Source: Bacteroides sp.
GTDB lineage: Bacteria; Bacteroidota; Bacteroidia; Bacteroidales; Muribaculaceae
Assembly (NCBI GenBank): GCA_014801955.1
Contig: JAAVDE010000029.1
Coordinates: 1-38,063, forward strand
Length of the DNA: 38,063 bases
Direction of reading: 5' to 3'
Shown here in pieces: positions 6,982 to 15,568 of the stretch. The notes beneath the pieces are model-generated. The model had not been told where the DNA came from and made no database searches. It saw only the letters and a list, made by a program, of their open reading frames with translations. The translations under genes and the position numbers were made by a program. Numbering within the stretch: position 1 is the stretch's first letter; the number at the start of each line of letters is the position of its first letter.

Positions 6982-8081
6982 AGTCGGGAAGTCCAGAAAT
7001 CGAGGAAACGTTTTGCAACCACCTCGCAATCGTTGTGTTTAATAACAAATTCGCGACTTTGGCGTCCGCGTTCAATCAGTGCCTCCGGGCTGTCAACGGC
7101 CTGTTGGAGAGTTGCCGTCAGCGCTTCGAGCTCAATCGGGGCATTGATTATCGGTCGATTGGCGGTTTCGCCGATGAAGTCATAGAATTCCGGCTCCCCG
7201 CCGCTGACCGTAGGGAGTCCGTAGGCCATAGCCATCAGGGCGGTCGTCGCGGGCGTGTAGCTATAAATCTGGTCGAGAACTATATCGGCAGAGCGAAGGC
7301 GCCCGACAAATTCGTTGAACGGCAGGTTCTCAACAATATCCAGCTCTGCACCTTTCACCCTGAGCGCCGCTTGCTCGAGCAGGTCGCTCCCCTTCATCAG
7401 CTTGCGGTAGCGGTCGCGGCCCAAAAATAGTTTCACAGGCGTCTTGGGTTTCAGCTCCACCGGCTCAAACAGACTCGTGTCTATCGGAATGCCGCCGTAG
7501 GCAACCTTCTCCTTTCCGAGCGCGCGCTCGATTCCGAGGTGGTATTCATAGAGCACGCTGACGGCTCCGTCGAGCATGGCGAGCGCCTCGCTGTGGTACT
7601 TTTGCAGCTCGGGCGAGTGCCACTGCTCCCAGCCTCCGGGATTCCCTAAATTATAGGGCGATTTCTCATTGCCGATGAACCATTCGCTATAGCGCAGGGG
7701 CGATGATGGCGGCGCAACCATGTCGAGATACGCCTTGTCGGTGCTCATCGCCGTCAGAAACAGCGAGCCGTTCTCGCGCTTGATGCGCCGCAGCAGCGGG
7801 CGCAGCCGTTCGGGTCGCAGGTGAATGAAGTTCAGGTCATGAATGGCAACGACGTCGTAGCCCTTGGCCAGCTGACGCAAATCGCCCGTCATCCAGCGCA
7901 TGAAATACATCAGGCCGTTCAGTCGGCCCGGCTTGCGTCGGATGTCGATCTGGCGGTCAACGCCCATCCAGCTCGAGCCGTCGGAGGCCTGCGTAACCTC
8001 GCACCCCAGTCGCCGCAGGCCGGTTGCCAGGGTGCGATGACAATTGCTGTAGTCACCTAATAGTAATACCTTCAGGCTCAT
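6978..8081 (-). CDS. Family 4-like (GT-B) glycosyltransferase
   Basis: The 367-residue product has the two-domain GT-B plan. The N-terminal domain opens with VLLLGDYSNCHRTLATGLRR, a typical first strand and helix. The C-terminal domain has KLFLGRDRYRKLMKGSDLL, then DIVLDQIYSYTPATTALMAMAYGLPTVSGG, which is the donor-binding region where an E-x7-E motif often occurs; here the usual first Glu is not obvious. No membrane segment is visible. The start lies five bases after the dnaB stop and the stop overlaps the next glycosyltransferase start, so it belongs to the dnaB transcript. It probably builds a surface glycan; the specific linkage cannot be read from the sequence. Confidence 0.8.
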   Translation of the reverse strand: MSLKVLLLGDYSNCHRTLATGLRRLGCEVTQASDGSSWMGVDRQIDIRRKPGRLNGLMYFMRWMTGDLRQLAKGYDVVAIHDLNFIHLRPERLRPLLRRIKRENGSLFLTAMSTDKAYLDMVAPPSSPLRYSEWFIGNEKSPYNLGNPGGWEQWHSPELQKYHSEALAMLDGAVSVLYEYHLGIERALGKEKVAYGGIPIDTSLFEPVELKPKTPVKLFLGRDRYRKLMKGSDLLEQAALRVKGAELDIVENLPFNEFVGRLRSADIVLDQIYSYTPATTALMAMAYGLPTVSGGEPEFYDFIGETANRPIINAPIELEALTATLQQAVDSPEALIERGRQSREFVIKHNDCEVVAKRFLDFWTSRL

Positions 8082-8086
8082 ACTGC

Positions 8087-9622
8087 TTAGAACGGCACGC
8101 TGCCTCCGCCGCTAAGGTCGGCGCTTCCTCCGCTCAGAGGGTTGCCGCCGAGCGGGTCGCTGTTATTGAGATCAGTATTCATGGCCGAAGCTGACGCAGT
8201 TTGGTCATACATGATGTCAACGTCGCTCCAGTTCTCGAAGCGCGCATACTGGCCGCGGAAACGCATCGCAACGTCGCCGACCGAGCCGCTGCGGTGCTTG
8301 GCAATGATGAACTCGGCCTTGCCGCGCAGCTCCGGGGCGTCGTCGCGTGCGGCGCCGTGCAAATAATACTCCGGTCGGTGAATGAAGCAAACGATGTCGG
8401 CGTCCTGTTCAATGGCGCCCGATTCGCGAAGGTCGCTGAGCTGCGGTCGCTTGTCTTCCGAGCGCGACTCAACCGAGCGGTTAAGCTGCGACAGCGCAAT
8501 AATCGGAATGTTCAGCTCCTTGGCCAGCTCCTTGAGTGAGCGCGAAATCATCGACACCTCCTGTTCGCGCGAGCCGAACTTCATGCCCGACGCGTTCATC
8601 AGCTGCAGATAGTCGATAACGATGAACTGCACGCCCTTTTCGCGAACAAGGCGGCGCGCCTTGGTGCGCAATTCCAGAATCGACAGGCCCGGAGAGTCGT
8701 CGATGAAAATGGGCGCCGATTGCAGGGTTCCGATGCGCGACAGCAGCTGATTCCACTCGCGGTCGCTCAGGCGGCCCGACTTGATTTTCTCGCCCTCGAT
8801 TTCGCAAACGTTCTGAATCAAACGGTTAACCAGCTGGAGCTTCGACATTTCGAGCGAGAAGATGGCAACCTTGGTGTTGTAGTTAACCGCCATGTTCTTG
8901 GCCATTGAGAGCACCATTGCGGTCTTACCCATTGCCGGACGGGCGGCGATGATGATAAGGTCGGAGTTCTGCCAGCCCGACGTCTTTTTGTCCAGTTCCG
9001 TATAGCCCGATGCCAGACCCGACAGGCCGCTTTCGCGGGTGGCGGCCATCTGAATGGTGTTGATGGCGTCGTTGATAACCGAGTCGATCTGAACCACCTC
9101 TTTCTTAACGTTGCGCTGGCTCAGTTCAAACAAATGGCCCTCGGCCTCCTGCAAAACGTCGTCAATATCGTTGGACGGGTCGTAGGCTTTCGATGAAACC
9201 TCCGTGCCGAACGAAATCAGTTCGCGCGCCAAATATTGCTGTGCGATAATTCGGGCGTGAAACTCGATGTTTGCTGCCGAAGCCACTCTCGACGTCAGCT
9301 CGGCAATGAACGCCGGACCGCCGACTTCGTCAATCGTGGCGTTTGCCCGCAGCTGCTCCGTAACGGTCAGCATATCAATCGGCATCTGCTGCACGCCCAG
9401 GGTCTGTATGGCCTCAAAAATCTTTTGGTTAACAGGCTCGTAGAAGGACTGAGGCTGCAAAATGTCGCAGACGGTTGCATAGGCGTCTTTTTCGAGCATC
9501 AACGCGCCGAGCACTGCCTCCTCGATGTCCTTATCGTGGGGCGGCATCCTGCCTATCAGGTCTGATTCGGATTTATGCTGAGGCTTGTTGCGATAGCCTC
9601 GGTTCTGGTCAATTGGGGGCAT
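8087..9622 (-). CDS. dnaB: Replicative DNA helicase
   Basis: DnaB is the hexameric 5'-3' helicase that unwinds the replication fork. The N-terminal domain begins at PPHDKDIEEAVLGALMLEKDAY. The RecA-like domain has Walker A ARPAMGKT at about 227-234, Walker B FIVIDYLQLM, and the conserved PIIALSQLNRSVE and RESGAIEQDADIV segments. The C-terminus is a low-complexity Ser/Gly/Asn tail ending GGGSVPF. The ATG at 9620-9622 gives 511 residues; a longer frame to 9700 would extend far into the preceding gene and has no family support. The chosen start overlaps the GldB-like stop by 14 bases, so coupling is likely. No intein interrupts the gene. Confidence 0.95.
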   Translation of the reverse strand: MPPIDQNRGYRNKPQHKSESDLIGRMPPHDKDIEEAVLGALMLEKDAYATVCDILQPQSFYEPVNQKIFEAIQTLGVQQMPIDMLTVTEQLRANATIDEVGGPAFIAELTSRVASAANIEFHARIIAQQYLARELISFGTEVSSKAYDPSNDIDDVLQEAEGHLFELSQRNVKKEVVQIDSVINDAINTIQMAATRESGLSGLASGYTELDKKTSGWQNSDLIIIAARPAMGKTAMVLSMAKNMAVNYNTKVAIFSLEMSKLQLVNRLIQNVCEIEGEKIKSGRLSDREWNQLLSRIGTLQSAPIFIDDSPGLSILELRTKARRLVREKGVQFIVIDYLQLMNASGMKFGSREQEVSMISRSLKELAKELNIPIIALSQLNRSVESRSEDKRPQLSDLRESGAIEQDADIVCFIHRPEYYLHGAARDDAPELRGKAEFIIAKHRSGSVGDVAMRFRGQYARFENWSDVDIMYDQTASASAMNTDLNNSDPLGGNPLSGGSADLSGGGSVPF

Positions 9623-10505
9623 AAGATGATTTAACGAGAGTTTGTCGGTTATTATAAAAATCGGGTTCAGGGAGGGCCTCTTTGCCGGTTGCGTCCTCAT
9701 AGGCCTGCGCGAGTTTCAGCGCGCAGTAAAGGGCAGCCTGGCCGGGAGCGTCAAGCGCAATCAGCGGCGAGGAGGGCGCCGGCCGCGTCAGGCGGTCAAT
9801 GGCCTCCGGGTCAGACGAATATAGCAGTTTGCGCTCAATCAGGGTTTTCCAGATTTTCGCTTCGTTGGCGGCGCACCAGTCATAGTCCTGCTCCGTCATT
9901 CCGAGAACCACGGCCTCTGCGGTTTTCGGCGGCAGCGCCCGGAGCGTTTGGTTCAGCAGCGCGCCGCGATAGAGCAGATGGTTCAGCAGAGTGGCATCGG
10001 ACCGAAACTGCGGCTCATTTTTCGAGGCGATGACGCCCATAACCGCATCAACGGGCATACGCTCCATAATCTTTTGGCGCCGCAGATATTCCGGGAAGCC
10101 GGCATATGCGGCGCTCTCTGGACCCAGATAATGGTTCAACGCAATGAACAGGTAGCCGTCGGGGTGGGTGACCACCGACTGGCTGTAGGGGCTCACGACG
10201 CCAACGGCCTTCAATCCGTCGTCGTCGAGCGCATAGCCGAGCACCCGCTCAACCGAGTCGAGCGAACCGATGGAGCCGATGACCAGTGCCTCGAACGGCG
10301 CGGTTCGGCCGGCATACTCTGCGGGGCTTCCGCTGAAAGCGGCAATCTCGCTCCATGCCTTGAAGGCCGCCGAGTCGGCGGCGGTCATCTCGCCGTCGGC
10401 CAGCGCTGAATCCAGGCGCTGAATCCTCATAGGCTCCGGCTCCGATGAGCATCCGGCAGCCATGAGGGCCAGGAAAAGTGGTAGAAGTGTATATTTTAAT
10501 GGCAT
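9609..10505 (-). CDS. GldB-like gliding-motility-family lipoprotein
   Basis: This 298-residue protein has a lipoprotein signal with lipobox MAAGC (Cys19). The body shows features of the GldB family: DGYLFIALNHYLG, a PEYLRRQKIMERMP segment, an LLNHLLYRGALLNQTLRALPP region, and DYDWCAANEAKIWKTLIERKLLYSSD. GldB was defined in gliding Bacteroidetes, but homologues are widespread in non-gliding Bacteroidales, where the role is unknown; envelope assembly is a guess. It is the first gene of the dnaB unit and overlaps dnaB by 14 bases. A minus-strand TATCTTTG at 10534-10541 lies 28 bases before the start. Confidence 0.8.
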   Translation of the reverse strand: MPLKYTLLPLFLALMAAGCSSEPEPMRIQRLDSALADGEMTAADSAAFKAWSEIAAFSGSPAEYAGRTAPFEALVIGSIGSLDSVERVLGYALDDDGLKAVGVVSPYSQSVVTHPDGYLFIALNHYLGPESAAYAGFPEYLRRQKIMERMPVDAVMGVIASKNEPQFRSDATLLNHLLYRGALLNQTLRALPPKTAEAVVLGMTEQDYDWCAANEAKIWKTLIERKLLYSSDPEAIDRLTRPAPSSPLIALDAPGQAALYCALKLAQAYEDATGKEALPEPDFYNNRQTLVKSSYAPN

Positions 10506-10533
10506 TTTTGGACTATGTTGAAAAAATCTACTG

Positions 10534-10572
10534 CAAAGATAGCATTTAAGTGCGTAAAAATCGCTAATTTTG
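10534..10572. promoter_or_regulatory. Divergent promoter pair between gldB-like and amidase genes
   Basis: On the minus strand TATCTTTG (10541 to 10534) points toward the GldB-like/dnaB unit, and on the plus strand TAATTTTG (10565-10572) points toward the amidase. Both match TAnnTTTG. The -7 elements are 23 bases apart, so the two polymerase footprints would overlap. Neither has a good TTG at the preferred spacing. Confidence 0.5.
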
Positions 10573-10594
10573 CAGAAGTTTTTGTTAACAAGTT

Positions 10595-11749
10595 ATGAAT
10601 ATTCTTCACAAAACGCTTCTATCGGTGCTTTTTCTGCTCTGTTCCTTTGCTGTTTTCGCGGCGGGGAAAGATGGCTTCACGGTCGTGCTCGACCCCGGCC
10701 ACGGCGGCAAGGACTACGGCGCTGTCGGCGTGTTGACCAACGAAAAAACAATCAACCTCAACGTTGCTCTGGAAGTTCGGCGGCTGCTCGATGGAACGGC
10801 GGGACTGAACATCGTCATGACGCGCGACGACGACCGCTTCATTCCCCTCCAGGAGCGCGCCAATATCGCCAACCGCAACCACGGCGACCTGTTTATCAGC
10901 ATCCATGTCAACTCAGTTGCCAAAAACAATAAAAACCGCCTGAACATTTCAGGTGCGTCGGTCTATACCCTCGGTCTTCACCGAACCGCCTCCAACCTTG
11001 AGGTCGCCAAGCGAGAGAATGCCGTTATGGAGCTCGAAAGCGACTATTCGACCAAGTATCAGGGCTTCGACCCGAACTCGACCGAGAGCTACATAATGTT
11101 TGAACTCTCGCAGAACAAACACCTCGATCAGAGCATCAGTTTTGCCGATATGGCGGTTGAGCGCCTCTGTCGCAACGCCGGGCGCCGAAACCGCGGCGTG
11201 CTCCAGGCCGGCTTCTGGGTGCTTCATGCCTCGGCCATGCCCTCGGTGCTCATCGAGCTCGACTTCATCTGCAACCCTACCTGCGAAAAATTCCTTCATT
11301 CCAAGGAGGGCGTTGCCAAAATGGGCCGCGCTATCGCCGACGCCATTCTGCAATATTCCGGCACCGCCGCTGCCGCTCCGCAGCCCAAGACCGAGGCCGA
11401 GCCACAGCCCGAGCCGAAGCCTGAACCTGCCGCTCCGCAGCCCAAGGCCGAGCCGGTCGATACGGTGGCTCCGATTGCAGCATCGACGACCGTTGCGGCA
11501 GCTGATTCCGACCGGTTGACCTACCGCATTCAGATTCTCGCATCTGCAACACGGATTCCCGACGGCTCAGCCCATTTCAAGGGCGCGGAAAAAGTCGAGG
11601 AATTTCATCAGGGCGGATGGTATAAGTACACCGCCGGCGGCGACTTCAACAGCTCCGAAGAGGCCTCGGCCTACGCCCGCAAGCATCTGCGCGCCTCCTT
11701 TCCGCAGGCGTTCATTATAAAATGGAAAAACGGAACCCGCGTTAACTGA
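10595..11749 (+). CDS. N-acetylmuramoyl-L-alanine amidase with C-terminal SPOR-like domain
   Basis: This 384-residue exported zinc amidase cleaves the bond between MurNAc and the stem peptide, usually during septum splitting. After a signal peptide (about 1-22), the Amidase_3 domain shows LDPGHGGKDYGAVG with His36, Glu50 in TNEKTINL, His104 in FISIHVNS, and the late catalytic Glu in LIELDFICNP. A linker of about 35 residues is built from Pro, Glu, Ala and Lys, with APQPK occurring twice. The C-terminal 75 residues (YRIQILASATRIPDG...GDFNSSEEASAYARKHL) look like a SPOR domain, which binds denuded septal glycan. The domain order matches Bacteroidetes AmiC-like division amidases. The MCE gene follows 30 bases later. 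Confidence 0.9.
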   Translation: MNILHKTLLSVLFLLCSFAVFAAGKDGFTVVLDPGHGGKDYGAVGVLTNEKTINLNVALEVRRLLDGTAGLNIVMTRDDDRFIPLQERANIANRNHGDLFISIHVNSVAKNNKNRLNISGASVYTLGLHRTASNLEVAKRENAVMELESDYSTKYQGFDPNSTESYIMFELSQNKHLDQSISFADMAVERLCRNAGRRNRGVLQAGFWVLHASAMPSVLIELDFICNPTCEKFLHSKEGVAKMGRAIADAILQYSGTAAAAPQPKTEAEPQPEPKPEPAAPQPKAEPVDTVAPIAASTTVAAADSDRLTYRIQILASATRIPDGSAHFKGAEKVEEFHQGGWYKYTAGGDFNSSEEASAYARKHLRASFPQAFIIKWKNGTRVN

Positions 11750-11779
11750 AACAATAACTATACTTATCCATAAAAAGGT

Positions 11780-12676
11780 ATGACAAACCGAAAGAAATTA
11801 GCCGTTATCGGCCTGTCGGCCGTGGTTGCTCTGGCAATCCTTGTTTTCGGCATCAACTATTTGAAAGGTATTAACCTCTTCCACACGTCAAACTACTATT
11901 TCGCGGTCTACGACGACGTTACCGGCCTGGCCGTGTCGGCGCCCGTGAATGCCAACGGTTTCAAAGTCGGCCAGGTGCGCGAAATGAACTATCTCTACAA
12001 TGATCCCGGCCACGTTCAGGTGGAACTCGCTCTCGACGCCGACCTGAAAATCACCAAGGGAACCGTTGCCGTCTTGACCACCGACCTGCTCGGCACCGCC
12101 TCCATCACTCTCGAAATTCCCAAAACCTCCGACTATCTGCCCAAAGGCGCCACTCTCGAGTCGAAAAAAGACAGCGGCCTGGTCGACGGCCTCAGCGAAG
12201 ACCTCATGCCCGGCGTGAAGTCCATGCTCCCGAAAATCGACTCGCTGCTCGTTGCGCTGACCAATGTTGTCGCCGATCCGGCGCTGACCGCTACCATCAA
12301 GCGTCTCGACGCCATTTCTGCCGACCTGGCAACGGTGTCCGCCAACGTTGCCAAGGCAACCAAGCCGCTCCCCGGCGTTATCGACAATGCCTCGGCCATC
12401 ACCGCCAACCTCAAGTCAATGTCGGTCAGCCTCGACTCGCTCGGCGCCGAACTCAATAAGCTGCCTCTCAATGAAACGATGGTCGACGTTCATGCAACCG
12501 TTCAGAACCTCAAGGAGATAACCGACAAGCTCCAGACCTCTGACTCCTCGCTCGGCATGCTCCTCAACGATCCGGCACTCTATGAAAGCCTTAACAAAAC
12601 AGTTGCCAGCCTCGATTCGCTGATAACCGACGTTAAAGCGCACCCCAAACGCTATTTGAAATTCTCCGTATTCTGA
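11780..12676 (+). CDS. MlaD/MCE family lipid-transport protein
   Basis: This 298-residue protein has one N-terminal membrane anchor (about 8-25) and then an MCE domain: YYFAVYDDVTGLAVSAPVNANGFKVGQV and LTTDLLGTASITLEI are typical. The rest is a long helical region rich in Ala, Leu, Ser and Asp with weak heptad character, as in MlaD-type hexamers that carry phospholipids between membranes. The conserved C-terminal PLYESLNKT-like segment reads DPALYESLNKTVASLDSL. In Bacteroidetes this gene often follows the amidase, as here, apart from the MlaE/MlaF transporter genes, which are not in the window. A new promoter starts 27 bases after it. Confidence 0.9.
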   Translation: MTNRKKLAVIGLSAVVALAILVFGINYLKGINLFHTSNYYFAVYDDVTGLAVSAPVNANGFKVGQVREMNYLYNDPGHVQVELALDADLKITKGTVAVLTTDLLGTASITLEIPKTSDYLPKGATLESKKDSGLVDGLSEDLMPGVKSMLPKIDSLLVALTNVVADPALTATIKRLDAISADLATVSANVAKATKPLPGVIDNASAITANLKSMSVSLDSLGAELNKLPLNETMVDVHATVQNLKEITDKLQTSDSSLGMLLNDPALYESLNKTVASLDSLITDVKAHPKRYLKFSVF

Positions 12677-12702
12677 TTATAGCGGTCAAACGCGAATTAA
12701 AA

Positions 12703-12733
12703 TTGGCGGCATAACGATTTTTTCGTAACTTTG
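12703..12733 (+). promoter_or_regulatory. Promoter of the nusB-biotin unit
   Basis: TTG at 12703-12705 and TAACTTTG at 12726-12733 are separated by 20 bases, the same arrangement as the 2131-2161 promoter. Transcription should start near 12740, leaving a leader of about 28 bases before the nusB ATG at 12769. It is the only strong promoter seen before nadB. Confidence 0.75.
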
Positions 12734-12768
12734 CGGCCACAAAAGAACATTAAAATTACGAAAAGCTC

Positions 12769-14211
12769 ATGGTAAACCGCGTGTTGATACGCCTCAAAGT
12801 AGTTCAGCTCTTTTATAGCTATCTTCTGTCAAAGAGCGACTTCAAGGTGGAGATGCCTGTTGAAACATCCTCGCCCGACCGCCGCTATTCCTATAGCGCC
12901 TATGCCGAACTCCTTTTGCTGATTCTTGAATTGTCGGGAGTCAACGTAACCAAAACCGTCAGTAAGATTCAAGGTCTGTCCGACCCTGAGAAACTCCGTT
13001 TCTATCGAACCAATTTCAGCGAAGCTCTGCGCGAAAACGCCGACATTCGCCGGCTCATCGACGATAACGCCGAGCGCATGCGCAGCTTCGACCCCATTAT
13101 TCTTCCGCTGATCGAACGCCTGCGCTCAATGCCCGCCTATCGCACCTTTGTTAAGGCAAAGCGCTCGCAGGCCACTCCCTCCGATGAAATCGACTTCTGG
13201 ACGGCAGCCCTGCGCATGATGTTCAAAATGCCCGAGGTTATCGACATTTTGCGAACCAATCCCGACTTCACCGAGCGCGGCTTCGACTCCGCCCAGAAAA
13301 TGCTGCTCGCGACCCTCGGCGGTTATGGCGACTCGCGCAACCTGCTCGTTAATTCCCGCAAGGACCTGAAGCGTTCGCTCGACGAAGCCTATGCGCTCTA
13401 CCACTGGCTGCTTTGGCTGCCTGTCGAAATCGTGCGCGCCGAAGAAGCTCGCCTCGATGCCAACGCCAACAAATATCTTCCCACCGAAGAGGACCTTCAC
13501 CCCGACCGTCGCTTCGTTGACTCCAAGCTGGTCGACATTCTCGCGCGCCACGACGAGCTCTCGCGCTACTTTGAGCAGCAGGGCATCAACTGGCACGAAG
13601 ACCTGGCAATCATTCCCCGCCTCTCCGAAATGGTTATCCAGTCCGAGCCCTACCGCAAGTTCATGGCCGAACCGGGCGAAAAAACTCTCGAACAGGAAGC
13701 TGAACTCTGGCGCACGCTCTTCCGCCAGATTATCCTGCCCAGCGACGACCTGGCCGAAGCGCTCGAAAATAAGTCGATTTTCTGGAACGACGACCTGGAA
13801 GTAATGTCGAGCTTCGCACTGAAAACCATCAAGCGCCTGGCCGTTGACCCCGACGAGTCGCTTCAGCCCGAGTTTAAGGACGACGAAGACGCCGCCTTCG
13901 GCTCCAAGCTGTTTAATGCCGTAGTTGCCAACGCCGACAGCTTCCGCACCTACATCGACGAGTTCGTGAACACCCGCAAGTGGGACGCCGAGCGCGTTGC
14001 GCTGATGGACATCGTTATCCTCGAAACCGCCCTGGCCGAGGCCATCACCTTCCCCAACATTCCGCTGACAGTTACCGCCAACGAATACGTTGAAATCGCC
14101 AACTGGTATTCCACCTCGCGCAGCGGCGGCTTCATCAACGGCATGTTCGCCTCCATTTCCGACAAGCTCTTTGCCGAAGGCAAGCTGCTCAAGACGTTCA
14201 CCTCCAAGTAA
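12769..14211 (+). CDS. nusB: Transcription antitermination factor NusB, enlarged form
   Basis: NusB binds the boxA RNA with S10 (NusE) and promotes rRNA antitermination. The last 120 residues are the recognisable NusB domain: WDAERVALMDIVILETALAEAI, FPNIPLTVTANEYVEIANWYS and SGGFINGMF. The N-terminus MVNRVLIRLKVVQLFYSYLL also fits. Bacteroidetes NusB proteins are usually about 310 residues (from memory), but this one has 480. Residues about 41-185 appear to be a diverged second copy of about 203-356: AYAELLLLI against AYALYHWLL, AYRTFVKAK against PYRKFMAEP, and IDFWTAALRMM against AELWRTLFRQI keep an offset of 163-171. The extra copy may be a scaffold or protein-binding module. It starts 36 bases after a strong promoter and heads a long unit. 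Confidence 0.93.
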   Translation: MVNRVLIRLKVVQLFYSYLLSKSDFKVEMPVETSSPDRRYSYSAYAELLLLILELSGVNVTKTVSKIQGLSDPEKLRFYRTNFSEALRENADIRRLIDDNAERMRSFDPIILPLIERLRSMPAYRTFVKAKRSQATPSDEIDFWTAALRMMFKMPEVIDILRTNPDFTERGFDSAQKMLLATLGGYGDSRNLLVNSRKDLKRSLDEAYALYHWLLWLPVEIVRAEEARLDANANKYLPTEEDLHPDRRFVDSKLVDILARHDELSRYFEQQGINWHEDLAIIPRLSEMVIQSEPYRKFMAEPGEKTLEQEAELWRTLFRQIILPSDDLAEALENKSIFWNDDLEVMSSFALKTIKRLAVDPDESLQPEFKDDEDAAFGSKLFNAVVANADSFRTYIDEFVNTRKWDAERVALMDIVILETALAEAITFPNIPLTVTANEYVEIANWYSTSRSGGFINGMFASISDKLFAEGKLLKTFTSK

Positions 14212-14256
14212 CCCCCCATCCTTCTTCCTGATTATTCACCTATTTAACTTAACAAT

Positions 14257-14568
14257 ATGAGCCCTGAAATCCAATCGTGGGGAATGATTATCCTCCTCAT
14301 TGCAGTTTTCTACTTCTTCATGATTCGCCCCCAGCAGAAGCGCCAGAAGGAAACCAAAAAGTTCCGCGACGGCCTCGCTAAAGGTTCGCGTGTCATGACC
14401 GCCGGCGGCATCCACGGCACCATCAGCGAAATCAACGAAAAGAACGGCACCGTTCTGCTCGAAGTGGCCAATGGCGTTCGCATCCGTGTTGAACTCAGCA
14501 TGATTTATCCGTCGGCAGACGAGGCTAAGGCCGATGCCGCAAACCCCGTGAATGCCGAACAAAAGTAA
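14257..14568 (+). CDS. yajC: Preprotein translocase accessory subunit YajC
   Basis: YajC is a small single-span inner-membrane protein associated with SecDF and the Sec translocon. The 103 residues include the membrane segment WGMIILLIAVFYFFMIRPQQ (about 6-25), the hallmark RPQQKRQKE, and a KGSRVMTAGGIHGTI region that matches the cytoplasmic domain of the family. It lies 45 bases after nusB in a gap without a recognisable promoter and overlaps the next gene by 17 bases. secD/secF are not in the window. Confidence 0.93.
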   Translation: MSPEIQSWGMIILLIAVFYFFMIRPQQKRQKETKKFRDGLAKGSRVMTAGGIHGTISEINEKNGTVLLEVANGVRIRVELSMIYPSADEAKADAANPVNAEQK

Positions 14569-15568
14569 GTTCAGCATCCGCACTCTGCGGTTGTGGGTGG
14601 TGAAAACTCACCGCCTGCTCCGCAGCAGCCGTGGCCGGGATATTCTGATATTCCTGTTGTTTCTCGCCGTCAGCTATGGCTTTTGGGTCATTCTGGCTCT
14701 GAACGACGATATGCAGCAGGATGTCAGCGTGCGTCTTGAAATTGCCAACGTTCCCAAAGGCTACACCTTTATAACCGAACCTCCGCGCGAGCTGAGTCTG
14801 AGCGTGCGCGACAAAGGCACCGTTCTTGCCAACTACTCGCTCAGTGGCGGCAAAACGCTGAAACTGAACTATTCCGACATGGTGTCGGACGTTGAAAACG
14901 ACCGCGTAACGCTGTCGCAGCAAGCGCTCGAAAACCGCCTGCGCTCATTTTTTGACCCGACGACGCAGATTGTCAGCGTCCGCCCCGACTCGCTGAGCCT
15001 GATCGTTACAGACAGGGCGCCGAACCTTGCGCGGGTGGTGCCCGACGTTGAGGTGACCCCGGCGAGCCAGTTCGTCATTTCCGGCCCGATTAAAGTTGAG
15101 CCCGACACGGTCAGCGTTTACACCGCGCGCCACCTGCGCGTGCGTCCCCGAACCGTCAGCACCGTTAAAATCACCCGCAGCGAGCTGCGCGACACTCTGA
15201 TCGTTGACGTTCGCCTGCAGCCTGAGGCCGACACCCGCGTGGTGCCCTCGAAAGTGCGCCTGACGATTCCCATCGAACCGCTCATTTCCAAAAGCCGCGA
15301 GGTCGGCATTCAGCTGACCCATGCTTCGTCGGCCGATGCCGTTGTTCTTTTCCCCTCGCGTGTGCGCGTGAGCTATCTGCTCCCGATGAGCCTCTATAAT
15401 TCCGAAAACAATGTAGTAACGGTCACCGCCGACTTTGCGCGTCGCCACGGCGGCAAGATTCCTCTGACAATCGGCGCTCTGCCCGACTACTATCGCGGTG
15501 TGGAGCTTTCGACCGACTCAGTCGAATATCTCGTTGAACAGAAGGTGGCGCATCCTGCCGCCAAATGA
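14552..15568 (+). CDS. YbbR-like domain protein
   Basis: This 338-residue protein has a basic N-terminus, one membrane span at about 30-50 (DILIFLLFLAVSYGFWVI), and then beta-rich repeats of the YbbR/CdaR type, for example VRLEIANVPKGYTF and VVPDVEVTPASQFVISGP. In Firmicutes, YbbR proteins regulate diadenylate cyclase CdaA; in Bacteroidetes the gene normally lies beside coaE and yajC, as here, and its role is less clear. It overlaps yajC by 17 bases and overlaps coaE as ATGA, which points to tight translational coupling. The overlap with yajC means the start could be a little downstream, but no better start is seen. Confidence 0.85.
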   Translation: MPNKSKFSIRTLRLWVVKTHRLLRSSRGRDILIFLLFLAVSYGFWVILALNDDMQQDVSVRLEIANVPKGYTFITEPPRELSLSVRDKGTVLANYSLSGGKTLKLNYSDMVSDVENDRVTLSQQALENRLRSFFDPTTQIVSVRPDSLSLIVTDRAPNLARVVPDVEVTPASQFVISGPIKVEPDTVSVYTARHLRVRPRTVSTVKITRSELRDTLIVDVRLQPEADTRVVPSKVRLTIPIEPLISKSREVGIQLTHASSADAVVLFPSRVRVSYLLPMSLYNSENNVVTVTADFARRHGGKIPLTIGALPDYYRGVELSTDSVEYLVEQKVAHPAAK

